DNA of 64,000 nt from DATAEY01 sp045805565 (lineage in GTDB: Bacteria; Actinomycetota; Thermoleophilia; Solirubrobacterales; Solirubrobacteraceae). The notes beneath the pieces are model-generated. The model made no database searches. It was not told the DNA's origin and saw only the letters and a list, made by a program, of their open reading frames with translations. Of this stretch, positions 37,362 to 43,975 are shown piece after piece; within the stretch, counting starts at the first letter, position 1, and every line of letters starts with the position of its first letter. Made by a program: the position numbers and the translations under genes. The stretch is taken from the NCBI GenBank assembly GCA_045805565.1, contig JBJMKZ010000028.1:16533-80532 (forward strand), given 5' to 3'.

Positions 37362-37763
37362 ATGTCGCGGGGGAACGTGGAGCACGCCCACCAGGTGATC
37401 GACGCGGTGGAGCAACGGGACCTGGCGAGCCTCATCCGCTTGACGGACCCCGAGGTCGAATGGCGTTCGGCGTTCGTGGTGGGCGGCGGTGGTGGCGTCT
37501 ACCGAGGCCACGACGGGATGCGGGAATACGTCAACGACATGAACGACGCGTGGGACATCGTCCGCCTCGACGTAGACCACGAGATCGGGGTTAGGGACGT
37601 TGTCGTGTTCGTGGGCCGGATCCACTATCGCGGCAAGGCCAGCGGGGTCGAAGCTGAGTCAGAGTCCGGCTACATGCTCAAGTTTCGCGACGGCAGGGTC
37701 CTCCGCTTCAGGCCCTTCCAGGACCCCGAGGAAGCCCTCGAAGCCGTGGGGCTGCGGGAGTAG
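37362..37763 (+). CDS. NTF2/SnoaL-like protein 2
   Basis: 133 residues, same family: MSRGNVEHAHQVIDAVEQRD, LTDPEVEWRSAF, YRGHDGMREYV, DVVVFVGRIHYRG, end EEALEAVGLRE. ATG lies 3 bases after the stop of paralogue 1. Repeat copy 3 follows its stop. The cavity residues differ from paralogue 1, so ligand specificity may differ. Confidence 0.88.
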   Translation: MSRGNVEHAHQVIDAVEQRDLASLIRLTDPEVEWRSAFVVGGGGGVYRGHDGMREYVNDMNDAWDIVRLDVDHEIGVRDVVVFVGRIHYRGKASGVEAESESGYMLKFRDGRVLRFRPFQDPEEALEAVGLRE

Positions 37764-37788
37764 GCGCAGCCTGCGTGGCAGCGTCAGG

Positions 37789-37881
37789 CCTTCCTCTATG
37801 TCCAACTTTCACCACGCGCGACCGGAAGCCAGGGGCGGCATCGCCATCCCGCCGCTCTGCGTTCCGCTGGACGTCCGGTGA
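37789..37881 (+). repeat. Dispersed island repeat, copy 3
   Basis: Longer version with 15 extra bases. Frame from ATG 37798: MSNFHHARPEARGGIAIPPL then CVPLDVR, stop TGA 37881. GGCGG and CCGCC flank the CATCGCCATC loop. Confidence 0.8.
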
Positions 37882-37988
37882 TGCGTCGTGCGCATCGCTG
37901 TCAACCGTGGTTGCACGCCCGTTTGTAGCCCTGGCGCTCGGATACACCCATGCCATCTAGGTCGACGCGGCGGAAGGAGGTGAACTCA

Positions 37989-38174
37989 ATGAAGCGCAGA
38001 GCTACAGCGGTTGCTCTGGCAGTCGCGGCGCTGGCGATCCCAGCCGCACCCGCGTTCGGCGACCCGTCATTCGGCCCCGGCGCCGGGCAGGGCAACGGCA
38101 ACAACGAGCCGCAGGACCAAGGGGCGAAGTGCCACCCGCCGGGTCAGACGGCGGATCGGCCGGAGTGTAAGTAG
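37989..38174 (+). CDS. Small secreted two-cysteine peptide 1
   Basis: 61 residues from ATG 37989 with an excellent ribosome site (GGAAGGAGGTGAACTCA). Sec signal MKRRATAVALAVAALAIPAA, cleavage likely after PAFG; the mature 40-residue part is Gly/Asn/Gln-rich (FGPGAGQGNGNNEP) and ends with a short cysteine unit, CHPPGQTADRPEC. The ADRP between two cysteines is shared with the peptides at 38200 and 39654. No family recognised. Confidence 0.8.
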   Translation: MKRRATAVALAVAALAIPAAPAFGDPSFGPGAGQGNGNNEPQDQGAKCHPPGQTADRPECK

Positions 38175-38199
38175 AACCAGGCTAAGGGGAGGAATACCG

Positions 38200-38394
38200 A
38201 TGACCCGCAGGATCACAGCGGTCGCCCTGTCGGTTGGTGCGCTGAGCCTCACGCCGGTGCCGGTTGCTTGGGCGGACCAGAACGAGGGTCCAGGCAACGG
38301 CGCTGGCCAAAGCCGCCAGTGCACCGGCCCGCAGGCTGACCGCCCGGCGAGCTGCACCAGTCAGGGCGGACCTGGCGACCAGGGCAGCAACTAG
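38200..38394 (+). CDS. Small secreted two-cysteine peptide 2
   Basis: 64 residues behind AAGGGGAGGAATACC. Signal MTRRITAVALSVGALSLTPV with cleavage near AWA; mature part DQNEGPGNGAGQSRQC, TGPQADRPASC, then TSQGGPGDQGSN. Twenty-five bases after peptide 1. Differs from the peptide at 39654 at only a few mature positions, evidence for recent duplication or conserved selection. Two hairpins follow at 38419-38474. Confidence 0.82.
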   Translation: MTRRITAVALSVGALSLTPVPVAWADQNEGPGNGAGQSRQCTGPQADRPASCTSQGGPGDQGSN

Positions 38395-38418
38395 GCCCAA
38401 AGCGCCAAAGAACAGGTG

Positions 38419-38474
38419 ACGGGCGGCCACTATGCCGCCCGTTCTCCTGTACCGCCAGGGTGCCTTCTGGCACC
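38419..38474 (+). terminator. Tandem hairpins after peptide 2
   Basis: ACGGGCGGC (38419-38427) pairs perfectly with GCCGCCCGT (38434-38442), followed by TCTCCTGT; then GGTGCC-TTCT-GGCACC (38459-38474) and TCTAAACG. Two stems in series downstream of the peptide genes look like a strong transcription end. Confidence 0.7.
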
Positions 38475-38481
38475 TCTAAAC

Positions 38482-38549
38482 GTTCCTCTATGTCCAGCTT
38501 TGCCGCAGGCGTCCCGATCCCGCCGCTGGTTGTGGAGGTCGCTGCGTAG
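38482..38549 (+). repeat. Dispersed island repeat, copy 4
   Basis: Shortest version. Frame ATG 38490 to TAG 38549 reads MSSFAAGVPIPPLVVEVAA, 9 bases shorter than copy 2. The hairpin is weak here. Confidence 0.75.
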
Positions 38550-38661
38550 GCGTGGTGTCGGTGGCCGACCTGCGCAGTCCGACCAAACAGCCTGATAGCA
38601 AGGGGCTGTCAGGCGCCGAGCAGGTTCGCGCCGCTTACAGAACCACGGAGGGAGGAATCAG

Positions 38662-39165
38662 ATGGTCAGTCGCTGGTTTGTTGGGCTGCGTGGCGGCGTA
38701 CTCGTCTGCCTGCTGGCGTTCTTCTCAGTGGCGGTCGCCGCCGCAGACGCCAAGCAGGTCGTCACCGGCCACGCGGAGATATCAGGAGCGCACGGGACGC
38801 TTTCAGGAGGCGATAGCGCAGTCGTCTTCGCCCACAAAGCCTTCGCCCGTGTGACGTTGATCTGCACGAATGAAACCGATGCCATAAACACTGAGTTGCG
38901 CATCACGAATCTGGAGAACAAGCCTCTTCGCGTCACATACACACTCTCGGCAGACTTTCGGGTTTCAGATCGGGTCGACCCTCATGACAGCAAGACCATT
39001 GACGAATTCAGCGACCCTGACGTGGGGATTTCTGATCCGAGCCACAAGTACGCCACGATGAACATCAATTGGGGCAGGCGACTGCCATTGGCCGAAAATA
39101 AGACCTGCGATTACGCGGTCCACACGATCCTGCACTTCCCCGACGGGACGCCGCTGAACGGATAG
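38662..39165 (+). CDS. Secreted protein of unknown function (paralogue A2)
   Basis: 167 residues; ATG behind GGAGGGAGGAATCAG. Signal/anchor MVSRWFVGLRGGVLVCLLAF followed by AVAAADA. Mature part parallels the protein at 35968: KQVVTGHAEI, ITNLENKPLRVTY, FSDPDVGI, SHKYATMNINWG, CDYAVHTILHFPDGTPLNG. Two cysteines at equivalent positions could form a disulfide outside the cell. Upstream DNA is also similar to that of A1, so a unit larger than the gene was duplicated. Function unknown. Confidence 0.78.
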   Translation: MVSRWFVGLRGGVLVCLLAFFSVAVAAADAKQVVTGHAEISGAHGTLSGGDSAVVFAHKAFARVTLICTNETDAINTELRITNLENKPLRVTYTLSADFRVSDRVDPHDSKTIDEFSDPDVGISDPSHKYATMNINWGRRLPLAENKTCDYAVHTILHFPDGTPLNG

Positions 39166-39218
39166 ATCGCGGCACACGAAGACGCTCGGTTTCGTGCCGC
39201 TCGGCAGGCATCACCGGA

Positions 39219-39296
39219 GCTTCCTCAACGTCCAGCTTTGACACCGGCAGCGGCCTGCCGATCCCGCCGCTGATCGTGGAGAGCAACCTCGGTTGA
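39219..39296 (+). repeat. Dispersed island repeat, copy 5
   Basis: CAGCGG/CCGCTG hairpin retained. Short frame begins with ACG instead of ATG (39228) and reads TSSFDTGSGLPIPPLIVESN to TGA 39296. Confidence 0.8.
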
Positions 39297-39369
39297 CACC
39301 CAGTTATGTCGCGTAGAGGCCGGGTACGCGGACGCTCATATACGTCTCAGGCCGAGGAAGGGGGTGTTC

Positions 39370-39573
39370 ATGAGACGCAAGTCCATAGCAGTGGCGCTGG
39401 CAGCGGCGTTTGGGCTGTCGGCCTTCGCTCCCGCCGTTTGGGCCGATGCCACCTCGCCGACCAACGGCGGAAACGGCGCCGGCCAGAGCGGACAGTGCAC
39501 CGGCAACCCTGATGACCGGCCCTCTTCGTGCCACGACCAGGGAGGCCCCGGCAACCAGCCCGGACCGCCGTAG
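39370..39573 (+). CDS. Small secreted two-cysteine peptide 3
   Basis: 67 residues; ATG 39370 behind GAAGGGGGTGTTC. Signal MRRKSIAVALAAAFGLSAFA, cleavage near VWA; mature DATSPTNGGNGAGQSGQC, TGNPDDRPSSC, HDQGGPGNQPGPP. The NGAGQS and DRPSSC blocks place it in the same family as its neighbours. A GTG two codons upstream is in frame. Confidence 0.8.
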   Translation: MRRKSIAVALAAAFGLSAFAPAVWADATSPTNGGNGAGQSGQCTGNPDDRPSSCHDQGGPGNQPGPP

Positions 39574-39582
39574 GGAAACGCA

Positions 39583-39614
39583 GCCGGGGAGCGTCCGCTG
39601 CGGCGCTTCCCGGC
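39583..39614 (+). terminator. Hairpin after peptide 3
   Basis: GCCGGGGAGCG (39583-39593) pairs with CGCTTCCCGGC (39604-39614), one G-T wobble, 10-base loop. No T-run; may attenuate transcription between peptides 3 and 4. Confidence 0.5.
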
Positions 39615-39653
39615 AGTCGAGAGAGGCAAAACCTCACAACGAAGGGAGGGGAG

Positions 39654-39848
39654 ATGAAGCGCAGGACTACAGCGGTTGCGCTGGCGGTTGCGGCATTGGG
39701 GCTGACGTCGGTCCCGGTTGCTTGGGCGGACCAGAACGAAGGTCCGGGGAACGGCGCTGGCCAGAGCAAGCAGTGCACTGGCCCGCAGGCTGACCGGCCA
39801 TCGAGCTGCACCAGCCAGGGCGGACCTGGCGACCAGGGCAGCAACTAG
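39654..39848 (+). CDS. Small secreted two-cysteine peptide 4
   Basis: 64 residues; ATG 39654 behind AAGGGAGGGGAG. Signal MKRRTTAVALAVAALGLTSV, mature DQNEGPGNGAGQSKQC, TGPQADRPSSC, TSQGGPGDQGSN. Nearly identical to peptide 2 in the mature part while the signal differs more, the pattern expected if the mature sequence is under constraint. Confidence 0.83.
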   Translation: MKRRTTAVALAVAALGLTSVPVAWADQNEGPGNGAGQSKQCTGPQADRPSSCTSQGGPGDQGSN

Positions 39849-39883
39849 GCCAAAATCCGTAGAGGGGGGAAGGAGGTGAACTC

Positions 39884-40036
39884 ATGAAGAAGCTCGCCGC
39901 AGTGCTGGCAACGGCCGGGTTGCTCATCGGCGCGCCTGCCGCGTTTGCTGGTTCGGGCAACGGGACCTCGAACTCCCAAGGCGCGAACCACCACGGCAAC
40001 GCCGTGTCGAGCGGGGCCACGCCTCAGCCGCAGTAA
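39884..40036 (+). CDS. Small secreted peptide 5 (no cysteines)
   Basis: 50 residues, ATG 39884 behind GGAAGGAGGTGAACTC, the same ribosome-site block as peptide 1. Signal MKKLAAVLATAGLLIGAPAA, cleavage near AFA; the mature 27 residues are Gly/Ser/Asn/His-rich (GSGNGTSNSQGANHHGNAVS) and lack the cysteine unit. Likely real because of the signal, ribosome site and position 35 bases after peptide 4. Confidence 0.7.
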   Translation: MKKLAAVLATAGLLIGAPAAFAGSGNGTSNSQGANHHGNAVSSGATPQPQ

Positions 40037-40126
40037 GCGAATGTCGGATACGCCCGCCAGCTCTATCCCGCGGAAGCACAGGCGGGGCTGGCGGGCGATC
40101 CGGGCTTCCAGGAGGCAGCCGTTCAG

Positions 40127-40203
40127 CTTCCTCAACGTCCAGCTTTGACACCGACAGCGGCCTGCCGATCCCGCCGCTGGTCGTGGAGGTCGCCCCGAGT
40201 TAG
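40127..40203 (+). repeat. Dispersed island repeat, copy 6
   Basis: CAGCGG/CCGCTG hairpin retained. Frame from ACG 40135: TSSFDTDSGLPIPPLVVEVA to TAG 40203. Confidence 0.8.
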
Positions 40204-40213
40204 GGGCTAGCCC

Positions 40214-40251
40214 TTCCGCCGCCTACCGCTGGGCGAGATACTCGGCGGGCG
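40214..40251 (+). promoter_or_regulatory. Repeated leaderless-type promoter P2
   Basis: CTTCCG, 18 bases, GATACT, 9 bases to ATG. GGCGAGATACTCGGCGGGCG at 40232-40251 is identical to P1. Confidence 0.6.
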
Positions 40252-40647
40252 ATGTCGCAGGAGAACGTGGAGCTGGTGCGACGGATGTGGGAGGCGTTCC
40301 TGTCCAACGACTTCCAGACCGCGCTGACGTCCTACGACCCCGATGTCGAGTGGGACGGCACGAACCTTCCCGATGGACAGGTGGGCCGTGGCCTCGAGGC
40401 GATCATGGATCACATCACCCGATGGTCGGACATGTGGGAGAGCTGGAACGTCGAGGTCGAGCGGGTCATCGACGCGGGCGACGATCACGTCGTCGTGTTC
40501 ATCCGCGAGACCGGACGCAGCAGCAGCGGGCTGGACATGGACGAGCGCCACGGCGAGCTTTACACCGTCCGGGCGGGCAGGATCGTCCGCCGCCAAGGAT
40601 TCTCCGACCCGAACGAAGCCCTCGAAGCCGTGGGGCTGCGGGAGTAG
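40252..40647 (+). CDS. NTF2/SnoaL-like protein 3
   Basis: 131 residues: MSQENVELVRRMWEAFLSND, SYDPDVEWDGTN, RGLEAIMDHITRWSDMWES, VIDAGDDHVVVFIRETGR, tail NEALEAVGLRE. The most canonical family member here (the D-P-D-V-E-W strand). ATG directly follows promoter P2 and a second paralogue starts 3 bases after its stop. Confidence 0.9.
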   Translation: MSQENVELVRRMWEAFLSNDFQTALTSYDPDVEWDGTNLPDGQVGRGLEAIMDHITRWSDMWESWNVEVERVIDAGDDHVVVFIRETGRSSSGLDMDERHGELYTVRAGRIVRRQGFSDPNEALEAVGLRE

Positions 40648-40650
40648 GCG

Positions 40651-41052
40651 ATGTCGCGGGAGAACATCGATCGGCTGCGGGCGGCCTACGAGGTGTTCAA
40701 CCAGACTGGCGAGATCATCGTCGAGCACCTCGCTCCCGACTTCGAGATGCACCAGGCGTCCTCCATCATCGACACCGCAGGCGTCTTCCACGGTCCGAAT
40801 GCCCTTCGCGACGTCCTGCGCGAGCTAGACGAGGCCTTTGAGGACTTCAAGACCGAAGTGGAGAAGATCATCGAGGCCCCGAACGGCGAGATCGTCGCCT
40901 TAGTGCATGCCTTCGGTCGGGGGCGGGGCAGTGGCGCGCAGATGGACAACCACATCGCCCATGTGTGGACGTATCGCGACGACAAGGCGGTTCGGATGGT
41001 CGCCTACGAGGAGCAAGCCGACGCCCTCGAAGCCGTGGGGCTGTCGGAGTAG
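40651..41052 (+). CDS. NTF2/SnoaL-like protein 4
   Basis: 133 residues: MSRENIDRLRAAYEVFNQTG, HLAPDFEMHQASS, GPNALRDVLRELDEAFEDF, IVALVHAFGRGRGSG, tail ADALEAVGLSE. Paired with paralogue 3. Repeat copy 7 begins 19 bases after the stop. Confidence 0.88.
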   Translation: MSRENIDRLRAAYEVFNQTGEIIVEHLAPDFEMHQASSIIDTAGVFHGPNALRDVLRELDEAFEDFKTEVEKIIEAPNGEIVALVHAFGRGRGSGAQMDNHIAHVWTYRDDKAVRMVAYEEQADALEAVGLSE

Positions 41053-41071
41053 GCGCTGCGGCAGCCGTTCA

Positions 41072-41164
41072 GCTTCCTCTACGTCCAGCTTTCACCACGG
41101 GCAACCGGAAGCCTGGGGCGGGATCCCGATCCCGCCACTGGTCGTAAAGGTCGCCGCGCGGTAA
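41072..41164 (+). repeat. Dispersed island repeat, copy 7
   Basis: Long version like copy 3. Contains a perfect 8-bp stem, GGCGGGAT-CCCG-ATCCCGCC (41117-41136). Frame from ACG 41081 reads TSSFHHGQPEAWGGIPIPPL then VVKVAAR, TAA 41164. Confidence 0.82.
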
Positions 41165-41181
41165 GGGGCTTTGGCCGCTCC

Positions 41182-41219
41182 TTCCGCTACCTGCGGCGGG
41201 GCGAGATACTCGGCCGGCG
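41182..41219 (+). promoter_or_regulatory. Repeated leaderless-type promoter P3
   Basis: CTTCCG, 18 bases, GATACT, 9 bases to ATG. GGCGAGATACTCGGCCGGCG (41200-41219) differs from P1 and P2 at one base. Confidence 0.6.
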
Positions 41220-41618
41220 ATGTCGCGGGAGAACGTCGAGGTGGTGCGTCGGTTCATCGACGCCCTGAACCGAGCCGACCTGGAGGCAGCGTCTGAGTAC
41301 GTCGATCCCGGGGCCGAGGTGGATTGGTCGCGGTCGCGAGGCGTCGAGGCCGGGATCTATCGCGGTGACGAGGCAGTCCGAAAGTTTTGGAGGACGTTCT
41401 TCGATGTGTTCGATGAGTTCACAGTGACTCCTGAGGAGTTCATCGAACTGGGGGATCACGTCGTCGTGCCGAACCGCACCCGCATGTCCGGCCGCGACGG
41501 AATCGAGGTCTACGCCAGGAGTGCCGTGGTCCATACCGTTCGCCACGGGCGCATCGTGGAGTGGACGCTGTACCAGGAGAAAGCCGAGGCCCTCGAAGCC
41601 GCCGGACCGTCGGAGTAG
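41220..41618 (+). CDS. NTF2/SnoaL-like protein 5
   Basis: 132 residues: MSRENVEVVRRFIDALNRAD, YVDPGAEVDWSRS, IYRGDEAVRKFWRTFFDVF, FIELGDHVVVPNRTRMSGR, tail EALEAAGPSE. Last full-length member of the array. The same 9-base spacer GTAGGCGATG that links pairs elsewhere follows its stop but leads into a broken copy. Confidence 0.88.
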   Translation: MSRENVEVVRRFIDALNRADLEAASEYVDPGAEVDWSRSRGVEAGIYRGDEAVRKFWRTFFDVFDEFTVTPEEFIELGDHVVVPNRTRMSGRDGIEVYARSAVVHTVRHGRIVEWTLYQEKAEALEAAGPSE

Positions 41619-41627
41619 GCGATGTCT

Positions 41628-41745
41628 CGATCCCGACGTCGTTGTCCACAGCGTGCCGAACCGGCCGGAGCCGGATCCGGGCCAGCACCTGATCGGGGTA
41701 GCCTCTCGATTGAGATTCGCTTGCACTCGAGCGAGGGGAGAATTC
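41628..41745 (+). pseudogene. NTF2/SnoaL-like remnant
   Basis: After ATGTCTC the sequence jumps into the middle of the family fold: LDPDVVVHSVPNRPEPDPG reads in another frame and then dissolves into the leader of the next gene. This fits an internal deletion joining a start codon to a DPDV strand. Confidence 0.5.
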
Positions 41746-42183
41746 GTGAGCCAGGATGAAAAGACCTTCAAGGGGCAGTGCTGGTGCGGTGCTGTGACGA
41801 TTGAGGTCACAGGCGATCCGGAGGCCGCTGGCTACTGCCATTGCAAGTCCTGTAGGAGCTGGTCCGCCAGCCCGGTCAACGCATTCACGCTCTGGAAGCC
41901 CGAGGCGGTCAAGGTGACCCAGGGAGAAGACCAAATCGGCGAGCACCACAAGAACGAGCGGAGCTATCGGCAGTGGTGCAAGCTCTGCGGCGGCCATCTG
42001 CTGACGCGGCACCCGCAGTGGGGTTTGGTCGACGTCTATGCGGCAACAATCCCTGAATTTCCGTTTGCACCCGAGGTACACGTCAATTACGAGTCGACCG
42101 TGCTGCCCATGAAGGACGGCCTCCCCAAGCTCAAGGACTTCCCCGAAGAGCTGGGCGGCTCCGGCGAGACGATCGCCGAATAG
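41746..42183 (+). CDS. GFA-family zinc protein (CENP-V/glutathione-dependent formaldehyde-activating type)
   Basis: 145 residues with the GFA zinc fold: KGQCWCGAVTIEV (CxCG), YCHCKSCRSWS (CHCxxC) and WCKLCGGHLL (CxxCG), supplying all zinc ligands. Members are S-hydroxymethylglutathione synthase-like, but actinobacteria usually lack glutathione, so the substrate is open. GTG 41746 has a good ribosome site, GCGAGGGGAG. Same direction as the array. Confidence 0.88.
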   Translation: MSQDEKTFKGQCWCGAVTIEVTGDPEAAGYCHCKSCRSWSASPVNAFTLWKPEAVKVTQGEDQIGEHHKNERSYRQWCKLCGGHLLTRHPQWGLVDVYAATIPEFPFAPEVHVNYESTVLPMKDGLPKLKDFPEELGGSGETIAE

Positions 42184-42397
42184 CAACGCGACCGTCCGGG
42201 GATTCGTGAGCTCCTAGGCGCTTATGTCCTGTGCCACCTTTCTCTACAGGACCTGCCCCTCGGAGCCATTCCGTGACCCATCCGCCTGGGCGGCTCTCAA
42301 CGAGCGGTACCGCAGAACCCCCGCTCCTATCACTTCGTGAGCACTTCACTACTTCACTAGGGTTCGCCGCATATCCAGCGATTGGAGGTGGAGGCCT

Positions 42398-43810
42398 ATG
42401 AATCCCAGGCTCGTAGCGCTTCTTGCTGCCACTGCCGCGGTCGCCGGCTGTGGTGGGGGCGGCAGGCAGAACACCGCGGCTCCAACCACCAAGACGTCCG
42501 CGACCGGAGTCCCGAAGACGATCAAGGTTCCGCCCGAGAGCCCCTATTACCTGCTGCTCCAGGCGCAGCAACAGCCGCATGTCGACTACAGGAAGCAGGT
42601 GGGGACGTGCCGCGTGGGCGCCGAGGCGTCCTGCCCCGGCGCCCGGCTCGCCGGTCAGAACCTCACGGGCGCCGTCGTGCCGCTCTCCAATCTCCGCACG
42701 CTCGATCTGCATGGCGGCTCGCTGGCGGTCAGCAATGGGTCGTTCGCGCAAATGCAAGGTGCCGATCTGAGCAACGTCAACCTGATTGGCGGATCGTTCA
42801 GCTTCACCAATCTTGAGCGAGCGAACCTGAGCGGGGCGAGGATCACCTTCGCCGGCATCACGGGCGTCAACCTGCGGGACGCTCGGCTGCGCGCCACCGA
42901 CGGCTACTTCGGAGCGATCGTCGGCTCGGACATGCGTGGCGCCGACCTGCGCGGTATGGCATTCCCGGACTCCGACATCAACGGGACCGATCTGCGCGGC
43001 GCCGACATGCGGGACATGAACCTGATCAACGCCGACTTCACCGGCTCCAGGTTGGAGGGTGCCGATCTGCGTGGCTCCCATTTCTGCAACACGCTGATGC
43101 CGGACGGCAAGGTGATGGCCCCCCATAAGGGGCTGTGCCCCGGGCAAATTCGGCCCGGACCGAAGGGCGCCCAGCCAATCACGGTTTCGGCCGACAGCCC
43201 CCTGTTCCGAGCGATCTATGCACTCCAGACTGGCACCCAGGTGCAGGCGGGCACCGTGGTGCGCGGGTGCAAGATCCAGGCGTTCACGAAATGCCCCGGG
43301 GCCCGCGTGCAGGGCGAGAACCTGCAAGGAGCCTTCCTCGCCTACGCGGGTCTCCAGCGCGCCGACCTGCGCAACGTGAACTTCCAGCTCGGCTCGCTGG
43401 CATACGGTCACGCCGCGAACGCCCGGCTTGACGGCGCCGCGCTCGGCGCCACCGCGTTCGCCGACGCGGACCTGACGGGAGCCTCACTGCGCGGCACGAC
43501 CCTCGCGCTTGCAGTGATGGCGGGAACGCATCTGAACGGCGCCGATCTGAGTCAAGCCGACGCTCGCTCGATGGTTTTCGATGGCGCTGAGCTCCGGGGG
43601 GCGAAGCTCATGGGTACGTCTCTGGCCGGCTCTAGCCTCGTGGAGGCAGACCTTCGCGGGGCGGACCTGGAGGGGGCGAACCTCTCCGACGCCCTTCTCG
43701 TCGGCGCCAACCTCAGCGGCGCAAACCGCACGGGTGCGACGCTGTGCAACACGATCATGCCCGACGGGTCGGTGAGCCACCCGTCGTCGAGCCCTTGCCC
43801 CGGAACCTGA
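42398..43810 (+). CDS. Pentapeptide-repeat lipoprotein with two homologous halves
   Basis: 470 residues; ATG behind TTGGAGGTGGAGGCCT. Lipoprotein signal MNPRLVALLAATAAVAGC with lipid-attachment Cys18, then a Thr-rich linker. Two pentapeptide-repeat (A[D/N]LRG-like) right-handed beta-helices follow, about 90-235 and 305-455. Each half opens with a similar cap (SPYYLLLQAQQ / SPLFRAIYALQ, then GTC...CPGARL / RGC...CPGARV) and closes with CNTLMPDGK or CNTIMPDGS and a terminal CPG. Probably an outer-face membrane-anchored scaffold or target mimic; pentapeptide proteins elsewhere bind gyrase, but export argues against that here. Confidence 0.88.
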   Translation: MNPRLVALLAATAAVAGCGGGGRQNTAAPTTKTSATGVPKTIKVPPESPYYLLLQAQQQPHVDYRKQVGTCRVGAEASCPGARLAGQNLTGAVVPLSNLRTLDLHGGSLAVSNGSFAQMQGADLSNVNLIGGSFSFTNLERANLSGARITFAGITGVNLRDARLRATDGYFGAIVGSDMRGADLRGMAFPDSDINGTDLRGADMRDMNLINADFTGSRLEGADLRGSHFCNTLMPDGKVMAPHKGLCPGQIRPGPKGAQPITVSADSPLFRAIYALQTGTQVQAGTVVRGCKIQAFTKCPGARVQGENLQGAFLAYAGLQRADLRNVNFQLGSLAYGHAANARLDGAALGATAFADADLTGASLRGTTLALAVMAGTHLNGADLSQADARSMVFDGAELRGAKLMGTSLAGSSLVEADLRGADLEGANLSDALLVGANLSGANRTGATLCNTIMPDGSVSHPSSSPCPGT

Positions 43811-43975
43811 GGGCGGCCGCGGCGCCACCTCTGACGAGGCGTAGGTGAGCCTGCATCTCGTTCCGAAGTTCGCGTGTGAGCGGTTAGGAACTCCGATCCG
43901 CACCGGCGCCTAGCCTGCCGGCCAACCGGTATCTAGACCGCTGGTCGGAGAGTCGGCCAAGGCGAGGATCCCTCT

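Noticed and set aside
35766..41164. CRISPR array
   Set aside because: Repeats are about 70 bp with variable length and 690-1060-bp intervals full of genes; no cas genes.
35766..41164. Classical integron attC sites
   Set aside because: No GTTRRRY/RYYYAAC core pair and no integron integrase seen; kept only as an analogy.
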